Shown piece after piece: positions 16,011-24,679 of a DNA stretch of 64,000 nucleotides. The notes under the pieces were generated by a model. It saw nothing but the letters and a program-made list of their open reading frames with translations. It made no database searches and was not told where the DNA came from. Position 1 is the first letter of the stretch. Each line of letters starts with the position of its first letter. The DNA is from Candidatus Saccharibacteria bacterium 49-20 (GTDB lineage: Bacteria; Patescibacteriota; Saccharimonadia; Saccharimonadales; Saccharimonadaceae). A program made the position numbers and the translations under genes. The stretch is from assembly GCA_001897295.1 (NCBI GenBank), contig MKSN01000001.1, forward strand, positions 310,001 through 374,000, read 5' to 3'.

Positions 16011-16280
16011 ATGCAGAACGTGTTTAAATTTCCTGTAAAGTGGAATACGAACTCTGACTCACTCGCGAAAGTGCAGTCGGTATACTTAGTGCTTGCGGTA
16101 GCGCTTGTCTTTATCGCTGGTCTTATTGCGCTCGTGAGCCCTGCGGCGGGACAAACCGCAGCGTTCTATGCACTTATTGCGGCATTGACCTTTGTGGGCA
16201 ACGGTGTTATCTGGGCGCTTGTGAAAACATTTGCGATTCCATATATTGAAAGGCACGCACCAAAAACACGTAAAAAATAA
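16011..16280 (+). CDS. Small two-span membrane protein, unknown function
   Basis: 89 residues with two hydrophobic segments (about residues 24-46 and 52-72) and a basic C-terminus ending RHAPKTRKK. TATAAT at 15996-16001 lies 9 nt before ATG, a leaderless arrangement. It stands alone between the methyltransferase and tRNA-Thr. No family recognised. Confidence 0.7.
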   Translation: MQNVFKFPVKWNTNSDSLAKVQSVYLVLAVALVFIAGLIALVSPAAGQTAAFYALIAALTFVGNGVIWALVKTFAIPYIERHAPKTRKK

Positions 16281-16340
16281 TCAGGCGCTCGATATAGCTC
16301 CCGTTTATGCTATAATAATTCAGTTGCATTTAAAAACTAT

Positions 16341-16416
16341 GCCGCGATAGCTCAGCTGGTAGAGCGCATCCATGGTAAGGATGAGGTCTCGGGTTCAAGC
16401 CCCGATCGTGGCTCCA
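16341..16416 (+). tRNA. tRNA-Thr (anticodon GGT)
   Basis: Begins GCCGCGA and ends TCGTGGC-T-CCA with encoded CCA. The anticodon arm CATCC-ATGGTAA-GGATG gives GGT, threonine. A TGC-TATAAT box stands upstream at about 16310. 76 nt with CCA. Confidence 0.95.
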
Positions 16417-16426
16417 TATGAATAAC

Positions 16427-16453
16427 AAACCCCGCGTTAAGCGGGGTTTTTAT
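16427..16453 (+). terminator. Intrinsic terminator after tRNA-Thr
   Basis: Stem AAACCCCGC 16427-16435 / GCGGGGTTT 16441-16449 and a T run. Confidence 0.88.
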
Positions 16454-16460
16454 GTATCAG

Positions 16461-16522
16461 GGGGTATGTAGCAAGCAGGTAGTTGTTGGGCAGGTTCGCC
16501 AACCCTACCTGTGCTACACCCC
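16461..16522 (-). promoter_or_regulatory. 3' element of GC-rich cassette 3
   Basis: Read on the minus strand, GGGGTGTAGCACAGGTAG (16522-16505) can pair imperfectly with CTACCTGCTTGCTACATACCCC (16482-16461). Within the second arm, CTACCTGCTTGC (16482-16471) is perfectly complementary to GCAAGCAGGTAG in the leader of the same gene (16826-16815), so a local hairpin competes with 5'-3' pairing. Confidence 0.6.
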
Positions 16523-16530
16523 GACGGCTT

Positions 16531-16794
16531 TTAGCCGAAGATGTCGCGAACGACATTGCCGAGGGCGCGGAAGGGGTTGAGATCGAGCTCCGAGAACGCG
16601 TTGCTCTCGGTGTCGTCCTGGCCCACGTCGAGGCGCGATCGGATGTGCTTGGTGCGACCGTCGCTGGTGATCCAGAAGTCGACATGGTTGTCGGTCTTCT
16701 TGAGCGTGACGTTGAAGTCGCGAGCCTCGGGGTTAACCATGGGGCGAGCGACGACCACGCCGTTGACAGTCACGGGATAAGGGCGGGTGGGCAT
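16531..16794 (-). CDS. GC-rich orphan protein, cassette 3 (unknown function)
   Basis: 87 residues from ATG 16794, which follows a strong GGAGGA. The protein begins MPTRPYPVTVNGVVVARPMV and looks beta-rich in the middle (FNVTLKKTDNHVDFWITSDG), ending in a hydrophobic helix (FRALGNVVRDIFG). No membrane segment and no known family. Codons are GC-rich (GTC, GAC, CGC, CTC), unlike rpmG nearby. It stands alone, opposite to its neighbours, flanked by a perfect 12-bp inverted repeat (16471-16482 and 16815-16826). Confidence 0.7.
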   Translation of the reverse strand: MPTRPYPVTVNGVVVARPMVNPEARDFNVTLKKTDNHVDFWITSDGRTKHIRSRLDVGQDDTESNAFSELDLNPFRALGNVVRDIFG

Positions 16795-16814
16795 GAGTCC
16801 TCCAAAGTTGGGAG

Positions 16815-16852
16815 CTACCTGCTTGCATGTGCGATCCGCGTGCGGATGACAC
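16815..16852 (-). promoter_or_regulatory. Leader of GC-rich cassette 3
   Basis: On the minus strand a hairpin around ATCCGC / GCGGAT with outer GTG / CAC (16852-16829) is followed by GCAAGCAGGTAG (16826-16815), the segment complementary to the 3' element, then by the ribosome binding site at about 16801. A plausible promoter (TTGACT and TGTAAT) lies further upstream near 16890-16860. Confidence 0.55.
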
Positions 16853-16940
16853 GAACACTATTACATATTTTATCGAAAAAGTCAATGTAATCAAAGTAGA
16901 AACACACCGCGGAGGACTTGTCACCTGAGTTGTTTTCTGC

Positions 16941-17013
16941 TATAATTGACCTCTGAAAGTCACCGTACGTGTTTTAGTGTGCGGAATAAGAATTAAATCC
17001 TAAAAGGGAAGTT
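16941..17013 (+). promoter_or_regulatory. rpmG promoter and leader
   Basis: TGC-TATAAT at 16941-16946, leader of about 60 nt with a possible hairpin CCGTAC / GTGCGG (G-T pairs), and a ribosome binding site AAGGGAAG before ATG 17014. Confidence 0.6.
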
Positions 17014-17220
17014 ATGGCAAAGAAGAATACAAAGCGCAAGTTGGTTGGTCTCGTGAGTGAACTCACTGGTCACCGTACATACTACACAACTAAGAATACT
17101 CAGAACACCACTGAAAAGATTAGCCTTAAGAAGTACGACCCAATCGCGCGTAAGCACGCTACCTACACCGAAACCAAGAAGAACCTTGGTCGCAACGAAG
17201 TTAAGGCTCGTAAGAGTTAA
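17014..17220 (+). CDS. rpmG: Large-subunit ribosomal protein bL33 (L33), zinc-free form
   Basis: 68 residues, [20 protein letters not shown] with [20 protein letters not shown], which is the L33 pattern. It is a little longer than the usual 50-55 residues and has no cysteine, so it is the C-minus form without zinc ribbon. L33 lies near the E-site of the 50S subunit. It has its own promoter. Its stop and the stop of the convergent gene overlap by 4 nt. Confidence 0.92.
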   Translation: MAKKNTKRKLVGLVSELTGHRTYYTTKNTQNTTEKISLKKYDPIARKHATYTETKKNLGRNEVKARKS

Positions 17221-17897
17221 TCTTCCGTTACTTCATCAATTGTTTCAGCCAGCCATAGGCTCGAAGCAAGTGCAGTTTCAAGCACCGCCTTATCGAGTCG
17301 GTGTTCTGTTATATAGATAAGAATCTTACCGTGTTCGATTTCGATACCGTGTGGCCAGAAGCGGCTCGCAATACCCACAATCATAGGTGAAGTAAACAGG
17401 GTCTCGACGCGATGTGCGTGTGTAGGGCTTGCGAGAATTTGAAAACGACCGTGAAACTCGGGGCTTTTGTTGTCCCAGATCATAGAGTTAAGTGGTTGCA
17501 TATTTGGCTGCGTTGCGTAAATACGCCCATATTCACCAGCCTCACGACCAGTTGGTACGAAAAACATGTGTGGGACATTTTTGGTATCAAGCTCAATTTC
17601 CATCACGGTCCAAAGTTGTTCGTGGTGGGGATTGCCGGCAATGCGTATCACATCAAAACGGTTCACAAGCCTGATATTAAAGCCATTGTACGTACCCACG
17701 GCGTAATGGGTGTCTTTGTGGGTTAATGAAGCGGTAAAGCCGCGAATCGCGTCATACTCGTCGTCATGCTGATGGACGGTACCGAAATGAACAAGTCCAA
17801 TAGTGTCACTAAACTTGCGTAGCACCGAACCGCGCTGGCGAAGCTGCAAAGAAAATCGCCTCAATATCTGACGAAATGTTGCCCCACCCAGCGGCAT
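17217..17897 (-). CDS. Unknown protein, last gene of the glucan operon
   Basis: 226 residues from ATG 17897, which lies one nucleotide after the GH15 stop. It is a soluble, His-rich alpha/beta protein ([54 protein letters not shown]) without signal peptide or membrane segment. No family recognised. Its position suggests a link with the glucan enzymes, but that is inference only. A TTG at 17915 in the same frame is a possible alternative start. Confidence 0.75.
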   Translation of the reverse strand: MPLGGATFRQILRRFSLQLRQRGSVLRKFSDTIGLVHFGTVHQHDDEYDAIRGFTASLTHKDTHYAVGTYNGFNIRLVNRFDVIRIAGNPHHEQLWTVMEIELDTKNVPHMFFVPTGREAGEYGRIYATQPNMQPLNSMIWDNKSPEFHGRFQILASPTHAHRVETLFTSPMIVGIASRFWPHGIEIEHGKILIYITEHRLDKAVLETALASSLWLAETIDEVTED

Positions 17898-17898
17898 G

Positions 17899-19842
17899 CT
17901 ATCGCTCCCGACCAAGAAGGTCGATTAATGTACCGATGTATTCGGCGTGAGACCACGTAAGGGGTGCTGGCGCAATCACTTCGTTCGTGAGAGGGCTGAT
18001 TTGCTCACCCATCATACCAGTCGAAATCATGTGATCATTGATCCAGTTGATAATAGACTTGGCGCTTTCGAAATTACCGTGCTCGATGTCGTATTGAGCT
18101 TGCCAAAGGGTAGTAATGTACCACCAGTTGCCGTTTATAGAAGGATCTGAGCGACGGTATTCGTCATTTTCGTAGCGGGGAAGCCCCGGGTTCTCGGTTG
18201 TCGTACCGAATACTTTCGCCACGGCTTCAATGGAACTCTTCATTTCGTGACTGTCAGCACCGAATAGGCCAAACATAAAGGCACTAAAGACGGCAGCATT
18301 GTCGATCGTCTCGTCGTACTTCACTTCGCCATTTTCAACCGATACACCCCGGTAGAATACCTGGCGAGATTCGTTATACAGATACTTATGTGCTGCTTGC
18401 TGAATGTCTTCTGCGGCATTGCGCCACTTTACAGCGCTCTCTTCATCACCAGTGACAGTCGCGAGTTCAGACGCTGCCAAAAGACCTGCGTAGGTAACCG
18501 AAGTGGTATGTGTATTAATCATGAAGCGCTCTTCCCATAGGTCGTAGCTTGGCTTCGGAAGGCCTGTCGTCTCGTCGATAAACTCAGCCATAAAGTTGGC
18601 CATAGGCTTAATCATAGAGTGGTAAAAGTCTTTGATGAGCGTACTGTCTTTTGAAAGGTTATAGAACTGTACGAATACAAATACGACAAGTGCGGTTTCA
18701 TCCTCTTGAATAGGTGGTGCAACAGTATCGCCGTGAACATACGGGTGCCAACTGCTTCCCAGTGCACCATCGGCACGGTATTTATGCATGAGGTAGCCAC
18801 CGGGGTGGAGGCCGCGTTGACAGAACTCAAAGAAGCGGTAGGCTTCTTGGTAATACCCAAGGCGTACAAGTGGCCAAATTACATTTGCGCCGTCTCGTGG
18901 CCAAGAATAGGCATAGCCATCTTTTGAGTAGTTAAGGAGAGTGCTGTCAGTACTTGCAATAACTGCACCACGCTTGTCGATTTGCGACTTAATAATCATG
19001 ACACTTTCAATAAATCGGTCTTGGTAATCCTTTGGAAGTCGCTTTGCGGCATCTACCGCAGGGCGAAGCCAATCATGCCACCATTCGGCGGTTTTATGAA
19101 TGCGGGCGTAGACACCCTGTTCTTGTACTTGGCGGTGAATATACAGCGCCTCACGGGTACTCATACCTGCAGCAATCCAGTAATGAACCCGTTCCGATGA
19201 GTGCGGATCGACGTTTAAGGTAAAGCCTAGGATAGAGTCAACACGGCCATGTTCGACAACATTACCTGTAAGTTGGCCGTCTTCTGCGTCGCGGTATGAC
19301 CCTTCGTGTTCGTCGTCACCAAAAAGTCCAATAGTGAATTGGTCGAACGCCGCTTCGTCGGTCGCACCACCAATCACAAAAGCGCGACGACCACGGTAGT
19401 GAAGGATCGCTTCGCTATCAGGAAGATACTGTGCGGTATCGGTATTGCTGCGTGAGTCACCAATCGCAAAGGCTTGGTGCATGTAGAGTTTAATCTCACG
19501 CTTTTGATCCGAGTGATTAATGAGATGAATATTGCGAATCAGTACGCTCATCTCGGCATCAACAGTATCGTCGAATTCGAGCATAATGCCAATACGGTCA
19601 TTTTTGGCAACCGTCTGGCCGATAAGCGCATTGTGCGGATAACGGAAATCAAACGTCCACGCAGGGTCGCTATCCGTCCAGCTTACTTCGCCGTCAACGT
19701 AGACGCCTACCTTATGACGAAGGCCGGTGCCTGCTGAATGATTTTCAAATCCAACATAAGGGTAGTAGAGATCGTGCACCACCCCGAATTTGTTCAAGCC
19801 CACATGCAACTCACCGTTGCTTAGAACAATTGGTCTAGCCAC
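17899..19842 (-). CDS. Glycoside hydrolase family 15 (glucoamylase or trehalase-like)
   Basis: 647 residues. An N-terminal beta-sandwich domain (about 1-250) precedes the (alpha/alpha)6 barrel. GH15 motifs: YSWPRDG (312-318), IQEDETALVV with likely acid Glu382, and GEQISPLTNE with likely base Glu613. Family members release glucose from alpha-glucans, or split trehalose. No signal peptide, so it acts in the cytoplasm. The gene overlaps the GH57 gene by 8 nt and precedes the unknown 226-residue protein, in one minus-strand operon. Confidence 0.9.
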   Translation of the reverse strand: MARPIVLSNGELHVGLNKFGVVHDLYYPYVGFENHSAGTGLRHKVGVYVDGEVSWTDSDPAWTFDFRYPHNALIGQTVAKNDRIGIMLEFDDTVDAEMSVLIRNIHLINHSDQKREIKLYMHQAFAIGDSRSNTDTAQYLPDSEAILHYRGRRAFVIGGATDEAAFDQFTIGLFGDDEHEGSYRDAEDGQLTGNVVEHGRVDSILGFTLNVDPHSSERVHYWIAAGMSTREALYIHRQVQEQGVYARIHKTAEWWHDWLRPAVDAAKRLPKDYQDRFIESVMIIKSQIDKRGAVIASTDSTLLNYSKDGYAYSWPRDGANVIWPLVRLGYYQEAYRFFEFCQRGLHPGGYLMHKYRADGALGSSWHPYVHGDTVAPPIQEDETALVVFVFVQFYNLSKDSTLIKDFYHSMIKPMANFMAEFIDETTGLPKPSYDLWEERFMINTHTTSVTYAGLLAASELATVTGDEESAVKWRNAAEDIQQAAHKYLYNESRQVFYRGVSVENGEVKYDETIDNAAVFSAFMFGLFGADSHEMKSSIEAVAKVFGTTTENPGLPRYENDEYRRSDPSINGNWWYITTLWQAQYDIEHGNFESAKSIINWINDHMISTGMMGEQISPLTNEVIAPAPLTWSHAEYIGTLIDLLGRER

Positions 19843-21064
19843 TCAATCCTCCTGTTTTGTGCGTTTCGTGAAGTCGCCAACGGATGTCGCGGATTGCATT
19901 GATGTAGTACAAGAACGCATCGTAAGGGGAATTGTACGGGCTAAAGTAGGCGTGAACATCACCATCCGTAAACCACTTCGTACACATGTAGTACGCGTGG
20001 TCTGAAGTTTGGAGCTTACGCCAGTCTTCGATAAGTTCACCATCGTTTGAGCGCACGATGTCAGCCTCGAGCGCATATAGGTGACGCATCGCTTCGTGTT
20101 GCATGCTATTGCCAAGCCATGCAGTAAGGTCACGCTCTGAGTCGGCCCAGGTCACGGTTTGCGGCATGCTAATGGTATCAGCAGGTTTATTCGCGTCAAT
20201 CGCTTCGGAAACCGTGTAGAAGGTGTTGTCTGGGTTTTGAAGCCATCGATCAACAAACTCTTCAAAGAAGTTGAAGATACCGGTGTCTTCCCATTGATGC
20301 TCACCAAAGGTTTCGTAGTCCATGAACAGGTTGACGAGCGGCTGGTCATGAATTGATGATTCAACCCATGAGTTGTACTTATCAACGGTCAGCGGCCATT
20401 CTTGCCATGCGCGGTTGCTAAAGCGGAAGGCGAGGTCGTCTGAAAGCTTGTAGTTCTTAAGAAGAAGTGAAATGTTCTCGGTGCCTTCTGGACGGTAGAC
20501 GAAGTTAGGACTGCGCCAGCCAAGGATTGGATCCCAGCCTTCGGCCAAGATACCCTTAAAGCCGTAGCCATCTGCCCATTTTGCAAGCTCGTCGTTGTAG
20601 GCAAGCTCGGTGTTGCGGAAGACGCTGGTTTCAACGCCAAAGATTTCACGAACCTTCGCCTTATGTGCCTCTACCTGGCGTTCAAACTCTGAACGGCTGT
20701 AGAAGAACGCAAGTGAGTGGTAGTAGGTTTCAGAGACAATCTCAACCTGGCCGGTCTGTACGAGGCGCTTAAAGCTTTCGAGGACATCCGGTGCCCAGGC
20801 TTCAGCTTGGTCGATAAACGTACCCGTAATACTCAAAGATACCTTAAATTCAGGGTGCTTATTGAGTAGCTTTTCAAGCAGCGCGTTCATTGGTCGGTAT
20901 GACTTGTCGGCAACCTTGTTAAGGATCTTTTGGTTATTGTGATTACTCAATGGGTCTGGGTCGGTAAAGTAATTATGGTCGATTGACGCATCAAATACAG
21001 AGTATTCGCGCACACGGTACGGCTGATGCACGTGCATGTAAAGGGTTATACCGCGCTTGCTCAT
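19835..21064 (-). CDS. Glycoside hydrolase family 57 (alpha-amylase-like)
   Basis: 409 residues. GH57 motifs: HVHQPYRVRE near residue 11, FRNTELAYND with nucleophile Glu153, and MDYETFGEH with acid/base Asp249. The family contains alpha-amylases, 4-alpha-glucanotransferases and branching enzymes; which one applies cannot be read. No signal peptide, so cytoplasmic. It overlaps the glycosyltransferase stop by 4 nt and the GH15 start by 8 nt, so the three are co-translated. Confidence 0.9.
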   Translation of the reverse strand: MSKRGITLYMHVHQPYRVREYSVFDASIDHNYFTDPDPLSNHNNQKILNKVADKSYRPMNALLEKLLNKHPEFKVSLSITGTFIDQAEAWAPDVLESFKRLVQTGQVEIVSETYYHSLAFFYSRSEFERQVEAHKAKVREIFGVETSVFRNTELAYNDELAKWADGYGFKGILAEGWDPILGWRSPNFVYRPEGTENISLLLKNYKLSDDLAFRFSNRAWQEWPLTVDKYNSWVESSIHDQPLVNLFMDYETFGEHQWEDTGIFNFFEEFVDRWLQNPDNTFYTVSEAIDANKPADTISMPQTVTWADSERDLTAWLGNSMQHEAMRHLYALEADIVRSNDGELIEDWRKLQTSDHAYYMCTKWFTDGDVHAYFSPYNSPYDAFLYYINAIRDIRWRLHETHKTGGLSG

Positions 21065-22284
21065 GCGAACACCTCGATTGGACGGAACTTATTGTAGACG
21101 TTCACACATTGGCGTGCGACGTCGTGCCATGAAATACGGTCGTACTCTCGTGCAATGTTGACGCGAAGGGATTCTTTCAGCGCAGTTGAGGTTGCAATAC
21201 CAACAAGTTGGTCAGCCAGGCGTTCGGTGTCCCAGAAGTCATAACGGAAGATACTGTGAAGCACTTCACCCACACCCGATTGCTTTGTGACAATAAGTGC
21301 GTTGTCGTGGTGTGCCGCTTCAAGGGCTGTAAGGCCAAATGGTTCGCTGATTGAGCTCAATACAAATACATCTGACACACTGTAGGCGTCGCGGAGTTGT
21401 TTGCCTCGTACGAATCCGGTAAAGAATACCTTGTCAGAAATACCAAGATCGGCTGCAAGGCGAATGAGTTCGTCGCGCTGCTCGCCGTCGCCAGCAAGAA
21501 GAAGCGCAAAACGGTCATATTTTTCGATAGCCTTTGCCATTGCGCGTACAAGGTTGCCAAGGCCCTTTTGAATCGTCAGGCGAGTCACGGCGCTGACAAT
21601 GGTGTAACCCTCAGCCTTAAGACCTTCGAGGTAGCGATAGGTACGCTGGTCGTACTCGTAGCCGTCATCAAGGCTAAGGGTGTCGATTGCATTGTAGACA
21701 ACTTCAATCTTGTCGGCAGGAATGTTGTACTTCTCTACGATAATTTGCTTGGTGATTTCACTCACCGCAAAGATGCGATCAGCCATGATAAGCCCTTGGT
21801 ACTCAATCTCGTGCACGATCGGGTTGCCCGGGTTTCCACCGGCGCGGTCGAATTCGGTTGCATGGACGTGGACGATAAGAGGCTTATTGGTAAGTTCTTT
21901 AGCACGCATACCAGCTTCCATCGTAAGCCAGTCGTGGGCGTGAATCGCGTCAAAGTCGTTCTCGGCAGTGTACTGCTCGACGAAACGACCGTACTGCGCC
22001 TGAATGTCACGAATTGTGCGCAGTTCACCCTTTTGAGATGGATCGATAGTTTCGATGAAGAACTTACTGTCGTATGCACCCATACCAAACTTGTGAAGCG
22101 GTGACAGGTTGGTGGCATGATGAATATTCATGAAGTCAATGTCGTCGTGCTTTGCAGAGTAGGGGACAACGAAATCAATAGAAGTGCCCTGGAGAGCGAG
22201 CGCCTTAGAAAGGTGGTAACATGCAACACCCAAACCGCCACTATTGTGCGGTGGGAGCTCCCAGCCCAGCATTAATATTTTCAT
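21061..22284 (-). CDS. Glycosyltransferase GT4/GT5 (glycogen-synthase-like)
   Basis: 407 residues with GT-B fold: N-terminal MKILMLGWELPPHNSGGLG and C-terminal donor-binding part with TRLTIQKGL and the EX7E motif in SEPFGLTALEAAHH. The N-terminus resembles starch/glycogen synthases, where the GG loop binds ADP-glucose or UDP-glucose. As the first gene of an operon with GH57 and GH15 it probably builds an intracellular alpha-glucan that the other two remodel or degrade. Confidence 0.85.
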   Translation of the reverse strand: MKILMLGWELPPHNSGGLGVACYHLSKALALQGTSIDFVVPYSAKHDDIDFMNIHHATNLSPLHKFGMGAYDSKFFIETIDPSQKGELRTIRDIQAQYGRFVEQYTAENDFDAIHAHDWLTMEAGMRAKELTNKPLIVHVHATEFDRAGGNPGNPIVHEIEYQGLIMADRIFAVSEITKQIIVEKYNIPADKIEVVYNAIDTLSLDDGYEYDQRTYRYLEGLKAEGYTIVSAVTRLTIQKGLGNLVRAMAKAIEKYDRFALLLAGDGEQRDELIRLAADLGISDKVFFTGFVRGKQLRDAYSVSDVFVLSSISEPFGLTALEAAHHDNALIVTKQSGVGEVLHSIFRYDFWDTERLADQLVGIATSTALKESLRVNIAREYDRISWHDVARQCVNVYNKFRPIEVFA

Positions 22285-22359
22285 AACCCCCGTGTACGAG
22301 TACCCTGATAGTTGCTCGTTGTTCTCTCCGTTTATTTTTTGGCACGTTTGCTACCCCCG

Positions 22360-22402
22360 ATTATAGTTCTAAGCGTAGGCATTTACAACAGTTCTTACGC
22401 TT
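22360..22402 (-). promoter_or_regulatory. Promoter and candidate operator of the glucan operon
   Basis: Minus strand: TTGTAA (22388-22383), 17 nt, TATAAT (22365-22360). An inverted repeat AAGCGTA (22402-22396) / TACGCTT (22377-22371) with 18 nt between covers the -35 box, as a repressor site would. The leader is about 70 nt. Confidence 0.6.
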
Positions 22403-22477
22403 AAAATGAAAGAAAATGATGAATTCATCCACAAGGGGCTTTTTTATCTATAGGTAACTAGAGTATACTGCTTATGT

Positions 22478-23404
22478 ATGTTGCAGTACTATGCAAAGAA
22501 ATCTTTCAACGAAGATCCTCAGCTGACGAAAGAGGCTCCAATGGATCGGGCGTGGGTATATGGGTCGAATGTCGATGCCGATGATATTACGCGTGTCTGC
22601 GAAACCTATAGTCTTGACCCGGGAATCCTCAGGGACGTAAAGGACAAAAACGAGCTTCCACGTGCTGAATATAGCCAAGGATTGCTGTATGTCTTCATTC
22701 GTGCGCCCCACCAGACGTCACGCGGTAGTATCGTGACGACACCGTTCCTGGCGGTACTTAAAGGATCGCTTCTTATTACACTTTCATCTAAAGAGTATGT
22801 GCAGCCCGAAGCGCTTTTCGCCGACACTAAAGTAGACATGAAAAGCACCAAGCACGTCTTCTTGCAGCTCACCAGCTATGTGATTGGCCAATACGAAACT
22901 TTCATTCACGGGACGGGTAGGTACATTCAAAATACCGAACAGCGCCTTCGCACTCACGAGGTAGATAACAAAGACTTTATTAATTTTGTCACCGTCGAAC
23001 ACGACCTCAACGAATATCACACCAACCTGACGGCACTTCAGGCACTTTTGATTCGACTTCGCGATAATCGTCACGCTATCTTTAATGACAAAGATTGTGA
23101 ATTTATTGAAGACATGGTGCTCCACGTCAATCAGCTGCTTGTTGCAACTGATAGCCACAAAAATACCATCGACAGTATTCGCAATGCCTATACGGCCATC
23201 AGTAACAACACGCTAAACCAGCGCATGAAGAAATTGACACTCCTTACGCTACTTGTAGCGCTTCCGAATGTCTTCTTTGGTATGTTCGGTATGAACGTGC
23301 TGCTTCCGTTTGCAGACCAGCCGTGGGCCTACGCAGCAATTACGTTCTTTAGCTTCGGCATCGTGCTGATTATCGCACTTGTAATGCGCCGAATTCGCTT
23401 CTAA
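22478..23404 (+). CDS. corA: CorA-family Mg2+/Co2+ transporter
   Basis: 308 residues. A long cytoplasmic N-terminal part rich in charged helices is followed by two C-terminal membrane segments with the signature GMFGMN at the end of the first (the GMN selectivity motif). CorA pentamers let Mg2+ pass the inner membrane. TATACT at 22464-22469 lies 8 nt before ATG 22478. The stop overlaps the convergent ndh stop (CTAA shared). Confidence 0.93.
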   Translation: MLQYYAKKSFNEDPQLTKEAPMDRAWVYGSNVDADDITRVCETYSLDPGILRDVKDKNELPRAEYSQGLLYVFIRAPHQTSRGSIVTTPFLAVLKGSLLITLSSKEYVQPEALFADTKVDMKSTKHVFLQLTSYVIGQYETFIHGTGRYIQNTEQRLRTHEVDNKDFINFVTVEHDLNEYHTNLTALQALLIRLRDNRHAIFNDKDCEFIEDMVLHVNQLLVATDSHKNTIDSIRNAYTAISNNTLNQRMKKLTLLTLLVALPNVFFGMFGMNVLLPFADQPWAYAAITFFSFGIVLIIALVMRRIRF

Positions 23405-24564
23405 AGATTATCGTCAACATCTGACAATTTGTGAGACTGCCATATAGGCAGCGCCGTGCGATAGGGCACGATCTGGCAGTAGCCATATAGTTCCATCCAT
23501 CGGCGAACGACCGCGCCGCTTTGACCGGAGACGTAGATACCAAGCCACTCAACGTATCCCCAGCGGGTGTCGATAGGGACTCCAACGGGCACTGAGTGTG
23601 CGTGGAATGGCTTTTGAGTTCGCTTTGTTGCAAGGCGCGCAATGTTTTTCGCTACATGGGTCGCTTGCTTAAGCGCAGGCCAGGCTTTCCCACTGTGCGG
23701 CACGGTGTTATTGTCACCAATTACGTACACATCATCAAGCGCCTCGAGATATGGATTAACGTGGACTCGGCCATCATCTGCGATGTGAAAATACCCTGCA
23801 TTGGTTTTAAAGAACGGATTATTAATCACACCCGATGCCCATACGGCTGTTTTAGTAGGATGGAGGCGCCCTTCAATCATAATCTTGTCGTCTTCAAGTG
23901 CGTTCACCTTGTGCTTCACGAGAATTCGAATACCTTGTTTCTTGAGTCGACGAGACACGATGTCAGAGGCGGTGCGCGACATATGCGGAAGAATGCGCTT
24001 CTGCGCCTCAACAATCGTTACTCGTGAGCCGGTGTTTTTTAAACGATAAAGGTCTTTTAGACTTTTGAGGTACTCATTCATTGCACCGGCAAGCTCGACG
24101 CCAGTTTGTCCGCCACCGATCACAAAGTATTCTTTATCGAGCTTATTATGGACGACTTCCTCGTGAATATGATCTTGGAACTCGCGCACATCGTCGAGCG
24201 TTGAGATGCCAAAGGCGTTTTCTTTCATGCCCGGAATACCAAAGAATGAGGTCGTTGAACCAAGCGCGAGCACAAGCTTGTCGTAGTGATAATCTTTTTT
24301 CTTGCTTGCAATAAGCTTTCGGTGCGGATCAAGCCCTGTCACAGTGTCTTCAATAATCTTTACGTTTGGGTGCTTCGCAAAGATCACATTAAGGGGAATC
24401 ACCGACTCTTCGGTGCTTTTGCCGGTTGCAGTTGCATACAGTGTTGCGTGGTGAAGGAAGTATGATTTATCAGTAATGAGGGTGATCTTACCAATTTGAC
24501 GCTTACTTAATTCAAGCGCCGCTTTGACACCACCAAATCCACTGCCCACAACCACTACATGCAT
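23401..24564 (-). CDS. ndh: Type II NADH dehydrogenase-like FAD oxidoreductase (NDH-2)
   Basis: 387 residues. N-terminal FAD-binding GSGFGGVKAALEL, middle NAD-binding GGGQTGVELAGAM, and FAD motif DDVYVIGDNNTVPHSGKAWP fit NDH-2. The enzyme passes electrons from NADH to quinone at the membrane without pumping protons. Saccharibacteria are known to carry such an enzyme with few other respiratory genes. It is a single gene, convergent to corA; other pyridine-nucleotide disulfide oxidoreductases are a less likely alternative. Confidence 0.85.
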   Translation of the reverse strand: MHVVVVGSGFGGVKAALELSKRQIGKITLITDKSYFLHHATLYATATGKSTEESVIPLNVIFAKHPNVKIIEDTVTGLDPHRKLIASKKKDYHYDKLVLALGSTTSFFGIPGMKENAFGISTLDDVREFQDHIHEEVVHNKLDKEYFVIGGGQTGVELAGAMNEYLKSLKDLYRLKNTGSRVTIVEAQKRILPHMSRTASDIVSRRLKKQGIRILVKHKVNALEDDKIMIEGRLHPTKTAVWASGVINNPFFKTNAGYFHIADDGRVHVNPYLEALDDVYVIGDNNTVPHSGKAWPALKQATHVAKNIARLATKRTQKPFHAHSVPVGVPIDTRWGYVEWLGIYVSGQSGAVVRRWMELYGYCQIVPYRTALPIWQSHKLSDVDDNL

Positions 24565-24679
24565 TCTTTTGTCCCTTTTATAAAATCGTTATGCTTATGG
24601 TAGCAAGAAACGGGCTCAAGAGCAAAGGGGTGAAACTTCAGTGAAACCACAGGGATATCTGGTATAATCTAATAAAGTA

